NCBI RefSeq assembly: GCF_024508315.1
Contig: NZ_CP101987.1
Span: forward strand, 2,542,001 to 2,606,000
Length of the DNA stretch: 64,000 bases
From: Cellulomonas xiejunii
GTDB taxonomy: Bacteria > Actinomycetota > Actinomycetes > Actinomycetales > Cellulomonadaceae
Direction: 5' to 3'
Shown: one piece after another, positions 53,963 through 63,418 of the stretch
Layout: each line of letters begins with the position of its first letter
Position numbering within the stretch: the first letter of the stretch is position 1
Notes under the pieces: generated by a model
Databases searched by the model: none
Seen by the model: only the letters and a program-made list of their open reading frames with translations
Told to the model about the DNA's origin: nothing
Program-made: the position numbers and the translations under genes

Positions 53963-54289
53963 TCAGACCACGCGCCGCTTCAGCTTGCGACGCTCACGCT
54001 CGGACAGCCCGCCCCAGATGCCGAAGCGCTCGTCGTTGGCGAGCGCGTACTCGAGGCACTCGGAGCGCACGTCGCACTGCGTGCAGACCTTCTTCGCCTC
54101 ACGCGTCGAGCCGCCCTTCTCGGGGAAGAACGCCTCGGGGTCCGTCTGCGCGCACAGGGCGCGCTCCTGCCATCCCATGACACCGTCGTCGTCCGGCGTG
54201 CCGAAGATCGGCAGCACGTTCGACGGCTCGACGGGTGCGGTGGTGGCGACGTCGTTCGGGAAGCTCTCGTCGTCGAGCAGGTGCCACAT
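53963..54289 (-). CDS. WhiB-family transcription factor (WhiB2/WhmD-like)
   Basis: A 108-residue iron-sulfur regulator. The four cluster cysteines are Cys46, Cys69, Cys72 and Cys78 (C-x22-C-x2-C-x5-C), followed by the beta-turn GIWGG at 90-94 and a basic C-terminus ERRKLKRR. The sequence and the position beside a glycosyltransferase/DUF5719 pair fit WhiB/WhmD, which acts with WhiA in septation. The start ATG 54289 has a GGAGG ribosome site. The promoter is at 54437-54465 with a leader of about 140 bases. Confidence 0.93.
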   Translation of the reverse strand: MWHLLDDESFPNDVATTAPVEPSNVLPIFGTPDDDGVMGWQERALCAQTDPEAFFPEKGGSTREAKKVCTQCDVRSECLEYALANDERFGIWGGLSERERRKLKRRVV

Positions 54290-54436
54290 ACGTGCCTCCG
54301 CAGATGTCGTGCTCGGTGGTGCTCGTGCTCGCCGGGTGCCGCCAGGTGCGCCGTGGTCCGGCTGATCGCTGTCGACCCGATCGGTGCGGCATCCGAGCCG
54401 CGACGGTGGAGCGCGTCGATGAATCAGTTGTCTCGA

Positions 54437-54465
54437 ATTACACGCGTGTCGTTCGCGCTCGTCAA
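54437..54465 (-). promoter_or_regulatory. Strong promoter of whiB with an overlapping GACAC WhiA-type motif
   Basis: Minus-strand -35 TTGACG (54460-54465), a 17-base spacer and -10 TGTAAT (54437-54442), each 5 of 6 to consensus. GACAC, the core of WhiA sites in Streptomyces, lies in the spacer (54446-54450), where a bound protein would touch the polymerase. Confidence 0.65.
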
Positions 54466-54537
54466 CCGGAGACGTGCTATCTGCCCGAGTTGTCCGGGTG
54501 AAACTTCTGTGACGTCGGCGTGGCGTGCCCGCGAGTC

Positions 54538-54543
54538 TAGCCT
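54538..54543 (+). promoter_or_regulatory. -10 box TAGCCT for TIGR03089 gene, leaderless start
   Basis: TAGCCT with an 8-base gap to the ATG at 54552; no ribosome-binding site. Confidence 0.45.
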
Positions 54544-54551
54544 TGGGCCCC

Positions 54552-55283
54552 ATGGCGACCCCGACCCCCCGCCCGCCCGCCGACGTCGAGGCCCTCCTGG
54601 CGCTCCTGCAGCGCGACCCCGGCAGGCCGCGGATCACCTGGTACGGCAGCGGTGGCGAACGCGTCGAGCTGTCCGGCGCGGTCCTCGCCAACTGGGTGAG
54701 CAAGACGACCAACCTCCTCGTCGACGAGGTCGACGCCGCCCCCCTCGTCCGCGTGCGGCTCGACCTTCCCGCGCACTGGCGCACGCTCGTGTGGGCGCTC
54801 GCGGTGTGGCGGTGCGGTGCGTGCGTCGTCGTCGACGCGCAGGACGCGGACGTCGTCGTGACCGACCGCCCCGCGCAGGCTCCGGCCGGGTCGCTCGTCG
54901 TCGCCGTCGCGCTGCCCGCGCTCGCCCGCGGGTTCGGGCCCGACCTGCCGGGTGACGCCGTCGACGGTGCTGCGGTCCTGTCGCAGCCCGACGTCGTCGT
55001 GTGGGCACCCGCGCTCGTGCCGGACGCCCCCGCCCTGGTCGCCGACGGGACGACCGTCGCCCACGACCGGTTGCTGACCACGGGGCCCGCGGAGCCGGAC
55101 GGACGACGCGTGGCCATCGCCGGGGACGACCTGAGCACCGTCGTGCGCACCGCGCTGACGACGTGGGCGTCCGACGGCTCCGTCGTCCTGGTGGAGCCGG
55201 GCGTCGCCGCGGAGCTGCGGTCCGACCCCGCGCGGCGTGCGCGCGTGCTGGGCCCCGAGAACGTCACCGACGACAGGGTCTGA
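54552..55283 (+). CDS. TIGR03089-family protein, truncated acyl-CoA synthetase-like
   Basis: A 243-residue protein with the N-terminal part of an AMP-binding (ANL) fold: RITWYGSGGERVELSGAVLANWV near 30-52 and VWALAVWRCGACVVV near 82-96 are like the adenylate-forming enzymes, but the C-terminal lid with the catalytic Lys is absent and so is the TSGTTGxPKG loop. The family is actinobacterial and of unknown function. It precedes rfbA by 65 bp. Confidence 0.82.
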   Translation: MATPTPRPPADVEALLALLQRDPGRPRITWYGSGGERVELSGAVLANWVSKTTNLLVDEVDAAPLVRVRLDLPAHWRTLVWALAVWRCGACVVVDAQDADVVVTDRPAQAPAGSLVVAVALPALARGFGPDLPGDAVDGAAVLSQPDVVVWAPALVPDAPALVADGTTVAHDRLLTTGPAEPDGRRVAIAGDDLSTVVRTALTTWASDGSVVLVEPGVAAELRSDPARRARVLGPENVTDDRV

Positions 55284-55348
55284 GCGCCCGTCACCCCGCG
55301 CACCGCGCCGGGACCAGGGGCGCAGCGGATGCGGCAGACTGATGTGCC

Positions 55349-56221
55349 ATGCGCGGAATCATCTTGGCCGGCGGCTCGGGCACCCGGCTGCACCCCATCA
55401 CGCTCGGCGTCTCCAAGCAGCTCGTCCCGGTGTACGACAAGCCGATGATCTACTACCCGCTGTCGACGTTGATCCTCGCGGGGATCCGCGACGTCCTGGT
55501 GATCACGACGCCCCACGACGCCGAGCAGTTCCACCGGCTGCTCGGTGACGGCTCGCAGTTCGGCATCTCCATCAGCTACACGGTCCAGGAGCAGCCGAAC
55601 GGGCTGGCCCAGGCGTTCGTGCTCGGCGCGGACTTCATCGGCAACGACAGCGCGGCCCTCGTGCTGGGCGACAACATCTTCTACGGGCCGGGCCTCGGCT
55701 CCCAGCTCCAGCGGTTCGGCGACATCGACGGCGGCGCGGTGTTCGCCTACCGGGTGGCCGATCCCACGGCCTACGGCGTCGTGGAGTTCGACGACGAGGG
55801 TCGGGCGCTGTCGCTCGAGGAGAAGCCGGCCCGGCCGAAGAGCAACTACGCGGTGCCCGGCCTGTACTTCTACGACAACGACGTCCTGGCGATCGCCAAG
55901 GACCTCGCGCCGTCCGCGCGCGGCGAGTACGAGATCACCGACGTCAACCGCGTGTACCTCGAGCAGGGGCGCCTGCAGGTCGGCGTCCTGCCCCGCGGCA
56001 CCGCGTGGCTCGACACGGGGACGTTCGACTCCCTGCTCGAGGCGTCCGACTACGTCCGCACGATCGAGCACCGCCAGGGCCTGAAGATCGGCGCCCCCGA
56101 GGAGGTCGCGTGGCGGCGAGGATTCCTCTCGGACGACGGTCTGCGCAACCGTGCCCAGAAGCTCGTCAAGTCCGGATACGGTTCGTACCTGCTCGGGCTG
56201 CTGGACGGAGAGCGCCCCTGA
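55349..56221 (+). CDS. rfbA: Glucose-1-phosphate thymidylyltransferase
   Basis: A 290-residue enzyme making dTDP-glucose from glucose 1-phosphate and dTTP, the first step of dTDP-rhamnose synthesis. It has the nucleotide-binding [13 protein letters not shown] at 6-18, [14 protein letters not shown] near 158-171 and [11 protein letters not shown] near 218-228. The length is normal for RmlA. CAGACT 8 bases before the ATG is a weak -10-like box. rfbD and rfbC follow, with an unrelated membrane gene between. Confidence 0.96.
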   Translation: MRGIILAGGSGTRLHPITLGVSKQLVPVYDKPMIYYPLSTLILAGIRDVLVITTPHDAEQFHRLLGDGSQFGISISYTVQEQPNGLAQAFVLGADFIGNDSAALVLGDNIFYGPGLGSQLQRFGDIDGGAVFAYRVADPTAYGVVEFDDEGRALSLEEKPARPKSNYAVPGLYFYDNDVLAIAKDLAPSARGEYEITDVNRVYLEQGRLQVGVLPRGTAWLDTGTFDSLLEASDYVRTIEHRQGLKIGAPEEVAWRRGFLSDDGLRNRAQKLVKSGYGSYLLGLLDGERP

Positions 56222-56261
56222 CCTGCCGGCGGCGCGTGACGTCCCGGCGAACGGACGGAAC

Positions 56262-58187
56262 GTGCTCGACCTGTCGGCCGCCAGGCCCGGAACAGCCCCC
56301 CGCGGGACCCTTCGTGTACTCGCCCCCGCCCCGCCGCGACGCACCGTCGTCGACCGCAGCGTCGCCCTGGGCGCCGGAGCGCTCGCCGCGACGGGCGTCG
56401 TCGCGCTGCGCGGTGCCGGGCTCCTGGAGGGGTGGGCGGCGCTCGCCGTCACGGTCGTGGTGGTGCTCGCCCTGCCGACGTCCCGACTCGGTGCCCGACG
56501 CCTCCTGCTGGCCGCAGGCCTGACCGCCGGGCTCGTGCCGGCGCTGTGGTGGGTCGACCTGCCGCTGGGCACCGTCGGACGCGCGGGCGCCCTGCTCGCC
56601 TGCGTGACGGGGGCGGTCGTCACGATCGCGACCTGGCAGGGACCGACCCGCGTCGCCGCCCGCACCCGCGACCTGCTGCTGCCGCAGTGGCGGTCCGTCG
56701 ACCTGCTGATCGCGGCCACCGCAGGGTTGGCCGTCGTCACGACGCGCGGACTGCTCGCGGTGCGCACGGGGCCTGAGGCGCTGGCTCGTCTGCTGCCCGC
56801 GTGGGACTCGTCCGCACACGCCGACATGGTGCTCATGCTGCGCAGGCACGGCGCCGTGATGCCGGCCCTCGGTGCCGCTCCCTCCGGGGAGACCTGGAAG
56901 TTCGCGGACTACCCCCAGGGGTACCACGCCGTCGTGGCGACGCTCGTGGAGCTGATGGCCCCCGCCATCCGCCCGACGGGTGAGGAGCTCGTGCTGTTCG
57001 TGCACGCCCACGCGGTCGCGCTGGGCGCCGCCGCCGTCATCCTCGTCGCGGGTCTGTGCGCGCTGCCGACCGCCACCCGGCGCCCCGTGGCGCTCACCCT
57101 GTCCGCCGCCGGCGTCGCCGGCGTGTTCCTCCTGGGCCCGGGCGCCTACGCGGCGGCCGCGGGGTTCCCCAACCTCGTGCTCGCCGCCGCCGCCGCGGGT
57201 GCGGCGGTCCTCCTGGCGTTCACAGTGCCCCGCGTGACCCTCCCGTTGCCGATGGCGGCGGCGTGCGGGCTGCTCGTCGGCGTCGCCCAGAGCTGGGCGC
57301 TGCTGTGCGTCGTGGCAGTACCCGCCGTCGCACTCGTCGTCATGGGCCGCGGTCGCAGCGCGTGGCGCGGGACCCCGGCCCGATGGGCGGCGGTCGCCAT
57401 GGTCGCCGTCGCGACCTGTGCGGGCGCCCTGCAGACGGCCGCGACGTTGCGCTCGCTCGACGCGACCGAGGTCCTCGTCATCCCCGGCGGGATCGCGATC
57501 CCCCACGCGGGGCTCGCGCTGGCGATCATCGCGGGGGCAGTGGCGCTGTGCCTCGCGCCCGGCGGGAACCGGCGGCTGCCGGCCGTGGCGGGTGTCGTCA
57601 TGGTCGGTGTGGTGAGCGCGGCCGCCGTGGGTGCGCTCCAGCTCCTGACCGCGGGTGAGCTGTCGTACTACTTCTGGAAGCTCGTGCTCGGGCTGGCGAT
57701 GATGTCCTCGGTCGCGCTGGCTGCGGCTGCGGTGCTGCGCGGTCCTGCTGCTGCGCCGGTCGTCCGACCGCGCCGTGACCGCCTGCGCACAGCAGGGGCC
57801 GTCGCGATCGGGTGCGTCGCGCTCCTCCAGGTCCACGGCGTCCTGGGACGCGCCACCGGCGCCTACCCCGCCGACCCGGCACTGGTCGCCACCGCGGCCG
57901 ACCTCATCGCTGCGAGCGACGCCGCCGCGACCGCAGCCGCACCCGCCGTGTTCCTGCAGGCCTCGCCCACCCTGCACCCCGTGAACGCGCAGCAGTGGTT
58001 CCTCGCGCTGACGGGCACCTGGACCACCGGGACCGAGGCGGACGCCTCGGTCCTGATGGGTACGTCGACGCCTGACGAGGTCGCGCGCACGGTGACCGAG
58101 CGCGGCTGGCTCGTCGTCGTCGCACCCCAGGACGTGCCGGCCGTCGTGGCCGACCTCGTGGACGACGCAGCCGTCGTGTCCTGGTAG
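56262..58187 (+). CDS. Multi-pass membrane protein, DUF6541-like
   Basis: A 641-residue protein with about fifteen membrane helices and a conserved polar segment WDSSAHADMVLMLRRHGA near 184-201 followed by WKFADYPQGYHAVVA near 215-229. Such segments with acidic and aromatic residues in an extracytoplasmic loop occur in GT-C-type transferases; I place it near DUF6541 with moderate confidence. GTG 56262 has a GGACGGAA ribosome-like site. It sits 40 bases after rfbA, and is convergent with rfbD. Confidence 0.65.
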   Translation: MLDLSAARPGTAPRGTLRVLAPAPPRRTVVDRSVALGAGALAATGVVALRGAGLLEGWAALAVTVVVVLALPTSRLGARRLLLAAGLTAGLVPALWWVDLPLGTVGRAGALLACVTGAVVTIATWQGPTRVAARTRDLLLPQWRSVDLLIAATAGLAVVTTRGLLAVRTGPEALARLLPAWDSSAHADMVLMLRRHGAVMPALGAAPSGETWKFADYPQGYHAVVATLVELMAPAIRPTGEELVLFVHAHAVALGAAAVILVAGLCALPTATRRPVALTLSAAGVAGVFLLGPGAYAAAAGFPNLVLAAAAAGAAVLLAFTVPRVTLPLPMAAACGLLVGVAQSWALLCVVAVPAVALVVMGRGRSAWRGTPARWAAVAMVAVATCAGALQTAATLRSLDATEVLVIPGGIAIPHAGLALAIIAGAVALCLAPGGNRRLPAVAGVVMVGVVSAAAVGALQLLTAGELSYYFWKLVLGLAMMSSVALAAAAVLRGPAAAPVVRPRRDRLRTAGAVAIGCVALLQVHGVLGRATGAYPADPALVATAADLIAASDAAATAAAPAVFLQASPTLHPVNAQQWFLALTGTWTTGTEADASVLMGTSTPDEVARTVTERGWLVVVAPQDVPAVVADLVDDAAVVSW

Positions 58188-58198
58188 CAGCCCTGGCG

Positions 58199-59062
58199 TC
58201 AGCCCGCGTCCAGGACTCCTGCCAGGACCTCGTCCGCGGCGACCTGCCACCGCTCGCGCCAGTCACCGATGGGGGCGACCCCGATCCGCTCGAGGGCGTC
58301 GTGCCCGAGGACGGAGTAAGCAGGACGCGGCGCCGCCTGCGCGTACTCGGCACTCGAGACGGGCGTCACCGCGTCACGGTCGAGACCCGCCGCCGCGACG
58401 GCCTCCTGCGCGAACCCGTGCCACGACGTCGATCCCGACGCCGTGCCGTGGTAGGTGCCGGAGGGCGCTCCTGCGGCGACCAGACGGAGCACGAGGTCCG
58501 CGACGTCCTTCGCCCAGGTGGGCTGGCCCACCTGGTCGGACACCACCGTCAGCGCCCCGCGGTTCGCCATCGCCCGCACGATCGTGCGGGGGAAGCAGCC
58601 CCCCGACGCGCCGTAGAGCCAGGCCGTGCGCACGACGAGGTGGTCGGGGGCCTCCGCCCGCACCGCCCACTCCCCCGCGAGCTTGGTGCGCCCGTACGCC
58701 GAGCGCGGTGCGGCCAGGTCGGTCTCGCTGTAGGGCGCGGACGCGTCCCCGGGGAAGACGTAGTCCGTCGAGATCTGGACGATCCGCGCGCCGACCGCAG
58801 CGGCGCACCGCGCGAGCACCTGCGGCCCCGTCGCGTTCACCCCGAAGGCCTCGGACTCGCGCTCCTCCGCGAGGTCGACCGCAGTCCAGGCCGCGCAGTT
58901 CACGACGACGTCGGCGCCCTCGAGGGCACGGGCGACCGCGACGGGGTCGAGGATGTCGACCGTCGCGCGGTCGTGAGCGACCACGTCGTGCCCTGCCGCG
59001 CGAGCCGTCGCGACGACGTCCGTGCCGAGCATCCCGGCACTGCCCATGACCACCCAGCGCAC
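58199..59062 (-). CDS. rfbD: dTDP-4-dehydrorhamnose reductase
   Basis: A 287-residue short-chain dehydrogenase that makes dTDP-L-rhamnose in the last step of the pathway. The Rossmann motif GSAGMLG is at 7-13, NCAAWTAVD at 55-63, and the catalytic Tyr123-x3-Lys127 is in SAYGRTKLAGE. GTG 59062 is chosen because it has the ribosome site AGAGGAG 5-7 bases upstream; an upstream ATG at 59083 lacks one. It is divergent from rfbC across 99 bp. Confidence 0.95.
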   Translation of the reverse strand: MRWVVMGSAGMLGTDVVATARAAGHDVVAHDRATVDILDPVAVARALEGADVVVNCAAWTAVDLAEERESEAFGVNATGPQVLARCAAAVGARIVQISTDYVFPGDASAPYSETDLAAPRSAYGRTKLAGEWAVRAEAPDHLVVRTAWLYGASGGCFPRTIVRAMANRGALTVVSDQVGQPTWAKDVADLVLRLVAAGAPSGTYHGTASGSTSWHGFAQEAVAAAGLDRDAVTPVSSAEYAQAAPRPAYSVLGHDALERIGVAPIGDWRERWQVAADEVLAGVLDAG

Positions 59063-59161
59063 GCGTTCTCCTCTGTCCCACATCGACGGCGGCTCACCTT
59101 ACCCGTCGACCACCGCCGCTAGGGTGGGTACGGCCCAGACGACCATCGAGAGGGATCCGAC

Positions 59162-59779
59162 GTGCACTACCGCGAGCTGAGCGTTCCCGGGGCGTGGGAG
59201 ATCACGCCCCTGCAGCACGGCGACCCCCGAGGCGTCTTCCTCGAGTGCTTCAAGTCGGGCCCGTTCGTCGAGGCCGTGGGGCACCCGTTCGACCTGCAGC
59301 AGGCGAACTGCTCCGTCTCGGCGGCCGGGGTCCTGCGCGGGCTGCACTTCGCCGACGTGCCTCCCGGTCAGGCGAAGTACGTCACGTGCACGAAGGGCGC
59401 CGTGCTGGACGTCGTGGTGGACATCCGCGTCGGGTCACCGACCTTCGGGCAGTGGGACTCGGTCCTCCTCGACGACACCGACCGCCGCGCGATCTACCTC
59501 GGCGAAGGGCTCGGCCACGCGTTCATGTCGCTCGAGGACGACTCGACCGTGCTGTACCTGTGCTCGAGGGGGTACGCGCCGGGGCGCGAGCACGGCATCC
59601 ACCCGCTCGACCCGGAGATCGGCATCGCGTGGCCGACGACGGCACGCGACGGCACTCCGCTGACACCGCAGCTGTCCGAGAAGGACGCCGCCGCGCCCTC
59701 GCTCGCCGAGGCACAGGCGGCCGGCCTGCTGCCCGACGTCGAGAGCGTCGACGCCTACCTGCGGAGCCTGCGCGCCTGA
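59162..59779 (+). CDS. rfbC: dTDP-4-dehydrorhamnose 3,5-epimerase
   Basis: A 205-residue cupin epimerase, the third step of dTDP-rhamnose synthesis. The catalytic His62 is in LRGLHFA, and the HPLDPEIGIAWP block near 140-151 and the barrel strands are typical. GTG 59162 follows a GAGAGGGA ribosome site; a TAGGGT at 59120-59125 is a candidate -10. rfbB (dTDP-glucose 4,6-dehydratase) is not in the window. Confidence 0.95.
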   Translation: MHYRELSVPGAWEITPLQHGDPRGVFLECFKSGPFVEAVGHPFDLQQANCSVSAAGVLRGLHFADVPPGQAKYVTCTKGAVLDVVVDIRVGSPTFGQWDSVLLDDTDRRAIYLGEGLGHAFMSLEDDSTVLYLCSRGYAPGREHGIHPLDPEIGIAWPTTARDGTPLTPQLSEKDAAAPSLAEAQAAGLLPDVESVDAYLRSLRA

Positions 59780-59825
59780 CGGAGCAGGGCAGGGCGTCCC
59801 CGGGAGCGGTCCGCTCCGGAGGGCC

Positions 59826-60854
59826 TCAGAGCAGCCGACGCACGGCGCGCCAGTACGCGGCGAGCGCGCCCTGCAGGATCCCGGCACCGGCGGGCAGCGG
59901 CAGCACGGCAGGGTCGAACCGGGTGACCCACAGCGGCGCCAGGTCACGGTCCGTCACCGTCCGCGTCGACTGCACCCAGCGGCGGCGGGCGCGCACCCAC
60001 CGGGTGTGCCGCAGGATCCAGGTCCAGCCGCGCAGCTTCTGCCGGCCCCACCCCTGGAGCGTGGCGACCAGGAGCATCGCGACCTCGAAGGCCAGGAGCG
60101 GCAGCGCGAGCAGCGCGAGCGTGCGTCCCGCGTAGGTCGTCAGCACGAACAGCAGCCGGTTACGTTCCAGCAGGTACATCTTGGCGGGATGCCGCCCGAA
60201 GGCGTAGTGGTGCACGACGACAGCACCCGGCACGTACCGGACCCGCAGGCCGGACTGCCACGTCCGCCAGCTCAGCTCGAGGTCCTCCTGGTAGGCGAAG
60301 AACTCCTCCGGGAAACCACGGAGTCGTTCCCACACCTCACGACGCAGGACGAGGCCTGCGCCGCTGCCCGAGGCGACGTCGCGCGGCTCCGCGTGCAGCG
60401 TCGCGGGGTCCCCGAGCCCGCCCGCCCAGCTGAGCCCCAGGACGTGCACGGGGTTGCCTGCGGAGTTCATGGTCGACGGGTCGTCCGCGAGGCGGATGTC
60501 ACCGGACGCGATGCCGACCTCCGGCTCGGCGGCCACCGCGACGAGGCGGGCGAGTGCGTCGGGTGCGACGATCGCGTCGCTGTTGACCAGCGCGACGTAC
60601 GGCGCGGCGCCCTCGGCGAGCCCGCGGTTCACCCCGCCGGTGAAGCCCAGGTTGCGGCCCGGACGCAGCAGCGTCGCACCCGTGCGGGCGCAGAGCTCGT
60701 CGAGGTCGTCCCGCGTGGTCCCGTTGTCGACCAGGACGATCCGCGGACGCACGCCCGCCGACGCCGCGACGGCGGTGAGCGCCGCGTCCAGGTACGGCTC
60801 GTCGCCGTAGGCGAGCACCACGACGTCGAGCTCCGGCCCTGCGCTGTCAGTCAT
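59826..60854 (-). CDS. Family 2 glycosyltransferase with membrane tail
   Basis: A 342-residue GT-A enzyme: VVLAYGDEPYL, LVDNGT near 44-49, NSDAI near 97-101 and EDLELSWRTW near 192-201. Two hydrophobic helices near 245-280 and a C-terminal basic region suggest membrane association. The ATG overlaps the flippase stop by 8 bp, with a GGAGG ribosome site. It is the last gene of a five-gene unit on the minus strand; GT2 family, sugar unknown, with rhamnose possible because of the linked rfbC and rfbD. Confidence 0.87.
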   Translation of the reverse strand: MTDSAGPELDVVVLAYGDEPYLDAALTAVAASAGVRPRIVLVDNGTTRDDLDELCARTGATLLRPGRNLGFTGGVNRGLAEGAAPYVALVNSDAIVAPDALARLVAVAAEPEVGIASGDIRLADDPSTMNSAGNPVHVLGLSWAGGLGDPATLHAEPRDVASGSGAGLVLRREVWERLRGFPEEFFAYQEDLELSWRTWQSGLRVRYVPGAVVVHHYAFGRHPAKMYLLERNRLLFVLTTYAGRTLALLALPLLAFEVAMLLVATLQGWGRQKLRGWTWILRHTRWVRARRRWVQSTRTVTDRDLAPLWVTRFDPAVLPLPAGAGILQGALAAYWRAVRRLL

Positions 60855-62136
60855 GACCGACCTCCGCGGTCGTGGCGCCACGCAGCGCGACGAGCAGCGC
60901 GCCGGTGAGACCCAGCAACGCCACGGCGGACCCGACGACGAGAGCGACGGCACCCACCGTCACGGCGGGCCCGGGCACGAGTGCCGCCAGGACGAGCGCA
61001 GCCAGACCGACGACCCAGCCCAGGCCCACGGCGCGCTCGCCCGAGAGCGCGAGCAGCGCCTGGGCGGCCACCTGGGCGAGCATGAACAGCCCGCCGGACA
61101 GCGCGATGAGCGTGATCACGTCACGGCCGATCTCGAACCGCTCGCCGAACATCAGCGGCAGGAGCGTGTCGCCCCACGCCCAGACTGCGACCGTCCCCAC
61201 GCCCGCGAGCGCCCCGGTCACCGCCGTGACCACGACGAGGCGGCGACGAAACCCGCGCATGTCCCCTCGGCCCCGCAGGACGGCGAGGCCCGGAAGCAGA
61301 ACGGCCTGGACCGCGGCGAACACGAACAGCGGGACCCGCGCGATGACGAGGGCCGCGGTGAACTGGCCCGTGTCGGCGGCCTCCTCCGGCAGGGCGCGCA
61401 GCTGCACGATGACGGGCCCGATGTTCGCGAGGACCTGGGACGCGAGCGAGGCGACCACCAGCATCGCGAACGCGCGCCGCACGGCGCCGCGCTCGACGGG
61501 TCTGCCGGGCAGGACCAGGCCCCTGGAGCGTGTCGTGGTGACGACCGCGACGAGCGGCGCCACGACGAGGACCGCAGCGTACGCACCCACCTCCTCGACA
61601 CCCAGTCCCGCGAGGACCGCCGCCCCGACGACACGCAGGACGCCGTCGACGGCCATCTGGGCGCCGTAGGCCGGGTACCGCCCGTTCCCGGCGAGCAGCC
61701 CGCGGACCGCGTACGCCACGGCCATCGCGGCGAGCGACGCGACGAGCAGCGGCACGAGGACCGCGTAGCCGTGCAGCAGCCGCGCGGTCAGCGCGGGCCA
61801 CGCCACGAGCGCCAGGACGCTCACGGTCGCGAGGAGCGCACCCCCCGCGCCGAGCACCACCCGCACGGCGGCGGCGTTGCCCTGCCCACGCGCCCGCAGC
61901 GACGCCGTCGTGCGGCCCAGCTCCTGCTCGAGCGGGAGGAACAGCCCGATGCCGACGGCGTTGACGAGCGTCCAGACGATCCCCAGCGGCGCGAAGAGCT
62001 CGGGCCCGAGAGCGAGGCCGGCCAGGTTGATGAACGCGTAGCTGCCGAGGCCGTACAGCCCCAGTCCGGCGGCGACGGCGAGGAACCCCCACCGTTCACC
62101 GAGCCCGCGAGGCGCGGTTTCGGCGGCAGCCGTCAC
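60847..62136 (-). CDS. Polysaccharide flippase-like membrane protein (Wzx/MOP type)
   Basis: A 429-residue protein with about twelve membrane helices arranged in two halves, beginning GFLAVAAGLGLYGLGSYAF; it resembles the Wzx/MATE-like polysaccharide exporters that flip lipid-linked oligosaccharides. GTG 62136 overlaps the DUF2304 stop by 4 bp (GTGA). The linked glycosyltransferases support an export role. The lipid substrate is unknown. Confidence 0.83.
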   Translation of the reverse strand: MTAAAETAPRGLGERWGFLAVAAGLGLYGLGSYAFINLAGLALGPELFAPLGIVWTLVNAVGIGLFLPLEQELGRTTASLRARGQGNAAAVRVVLGAGGALLATVSVLALVAWPALTARLLHGYAVLVPLLVASLAAMAVAYAVRGLLAGNGRYPAYGAQMAVDGVLRVVGAAVLAGLGVEEVGAYAAVLVVAPLVAVVTTTRSRGLVLPGRPVERGAVRRAFAMLVVASLASQVLANIGPVIVQLRALPEEAADTGQFTAALVIARVPLFVFAAVQAVLLPGLAVLRGRGDMRGFRRRLVVVTAVTGALAGVGTVAVWAWGDTLLPLMFGERFEIGRDVITLIALSGGLFMLAQVAAQALLALSGERAVGLGWVVGLAALVLAALVPGPAVTVGAVALVVGSAVALLGLTGALLVALRGATTAEVGHD

Positions 62137-62537
62137 CGGGCGTCGCCGTCGACGTCCGGAATCGGGGAGACCTCCCGGACACCCGCGTCCTCGACGGCGC
62201 GCTCGAGACGCTCCAGCCGCAGCCGCAGCAGCGCCGTCTGCTCCGCCAGCGCCTGGTTCTCGTGCTCGAGCTCGCTGACCTCCGCGCTGATCTGGACGCA
62301 GACCACGAGCAGCACCAGGAGGCCGAGGAAGAAGATGAGGTTCACCGGGGTGGTGATGCCGACCAAGGTCGCCAGCCACTCGGTGATGCCGGGGAAGACG
62401 GCCGCGACCAGGACGACGAGCGCCGTGACGATCCAGAACCCCGCGTACTTCTCGCGCAGCCGGCGACGCCGCAGCAGCTCGAACATGAACGCCAGCGTGA
62501 CCAGAGCCCCGAGCAGGGCGAACAGGTGGCCGTTCAT
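62133..62537 (-). CDS. DUF2304-family membrane protein
   Basis: A 134-residue protein with three membrane helices (about 4-20, 34-52, 66-84) and a C-terminal coiled-coil-like helix (about 86-118: SAEVSELEHENQALAEQTAL). DUF2304 proteins commonly sit beside dolichol-phosphate-mannose-like glycosyltransferases and may recruit them. Both neighbours overlap by 4 bp, so the three are probably made in fixed ratio. Confidence 0.86.
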   Translation of the reverse strand: MNGHLFALLGALVTLAFMFELLRRRRLREKYAGFWIVTALVVLVAAVFPGITEWLATLVGITTPVNLIFFLGLLVLLVVCVQISAEVSELEHENQALAEQTALLRLRLERLERAVEDAGVREVSPIPDVDGDAR

Positions 62538-63277
62538 ACGACTGCCGCCTCCGACGGGACGAGCCGCTCGCGACGGCGGCCGAGCGAGATGACGAGAGCC
62601 AGACAGGCACGGGCGAGGTACACGGCGGCCTTCAGCGGGCTCTGGGACGGCCGGCCGGCCGACCGCTCGCGCATCGACACGCCGATCTGCTCGATGCGCA
62701 GGCCGTTGCGGGCGGCGATCACGAGCGACTCCACGGTGTCACCCAGGTACTCGGCCGGGTAGTGCAGGGCGAAGAGCTCGACGGCACGCGGGCCGGCACC
62801 GCGGAAGCCGGAGGTGGTGTCCGTGAGCCGGGTCGACGCGACGCGGCTCAGGACACCGGCGAGCACCCGCATGGCCCATCGTCGCGGCCCGCGCGCCTCG
62901 TACTCCCCCGTGCCGGCGAACCTCGCCCCGATGACGATGTCGGCGTCCGCGAGCCGCTCGACGATCCGCGGGACGTCGCGGGGGTCGTGCTGCCCGTCCG
63001 CGTCGACCTGGACGACCATCGGGTACCCCTGCTCGAGGGCGTACCGGAAGCCCGCACGCATGGCGCCACCGACGCCGAGGTTGAAGGGGAGCTCGAGGAC
63101 GTCGACGCCGTGGGACCGGGCCACCGCCGCGGTGCCGTCGTGGGACCCGTCGTCGACGACGAGGACGGCCACGTCAGGCAGGTGCTCGCGGATCTCGGCG
63201 AGGACCCCCGGAAGGGACTCCCGCTCGTTCCACGCGGGCAGGACCACCAGCACGCGGGCATCAGGGGGTACGGACAC
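62534..63277 (-). CDS. Family 2 glycosyltransferase, DPM1/polyprenyl-phosphate type
   Basis: A 247-residue enzyme of the polyprenyl-phosphate sugar synthase type: LPAWNERESLPGVL near 14-27, VVDDGSHDGT near 40-49, QVDADGQHDP near 90-99 (DxD) and the TSGFRGAG segment near 157-164. No membrane helix, unlike full-length DPM synthases of bacteria, but the DUF2304 partner can supply anchorage. GTG 63277 is chosen because a TAAGGT -10 sits 7 bases upstream; GTG 63286 would overlap the box. Confidence 0.85.
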   Translation of the reverse strand: MSVPPDARVLVVLPAWNERESLPGVLAEIREHLPDVAVLVVDDGSHDGTAAVARSHGVDVLELPFNLGVGGAMRAGFRYALEQGYPMVVQVDADGQHDPRDVPRIVERLADADIVIGARFAGTGEYEARGPRRWAMRVLAGVLSRVASTRLTDTTSGFRGAGPRAVELFALHYPAEYLGDTVESLVIAARNGLRIEQIGVSMRERSAGRPSQSPLKAAVYLARACLALVISLGRRRERLVPSEAAVV

Positions 63278-63284
63278 GGCCGAC

Positions 63285-63290
63285 ACCTTA
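63285..63290 (-). promoter_or_regulatory. -10 box TAAGGT, leaderless start of the DPM-type gene
   Basis: Minus-strand TAAGGT with a 7-base gap to the GTG at 63277, the first gene of the glycosyltransferase-DUF2304-flippase-glycosyltransferase unit. Confidence 0.45.
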
Positions 63291-63418
63291 CCGCGCAGTC
63301 GGTGGGCCCCCGGCGGGTCGTGCTCCTCGCGGCGGAGACGGGAACGGCCGCCGCCCTACACTGGCCGACGGTCGTCGGCGTCCGACGACCGCACCCCGCC
63401 CCGGGAGGACACCGCCCG

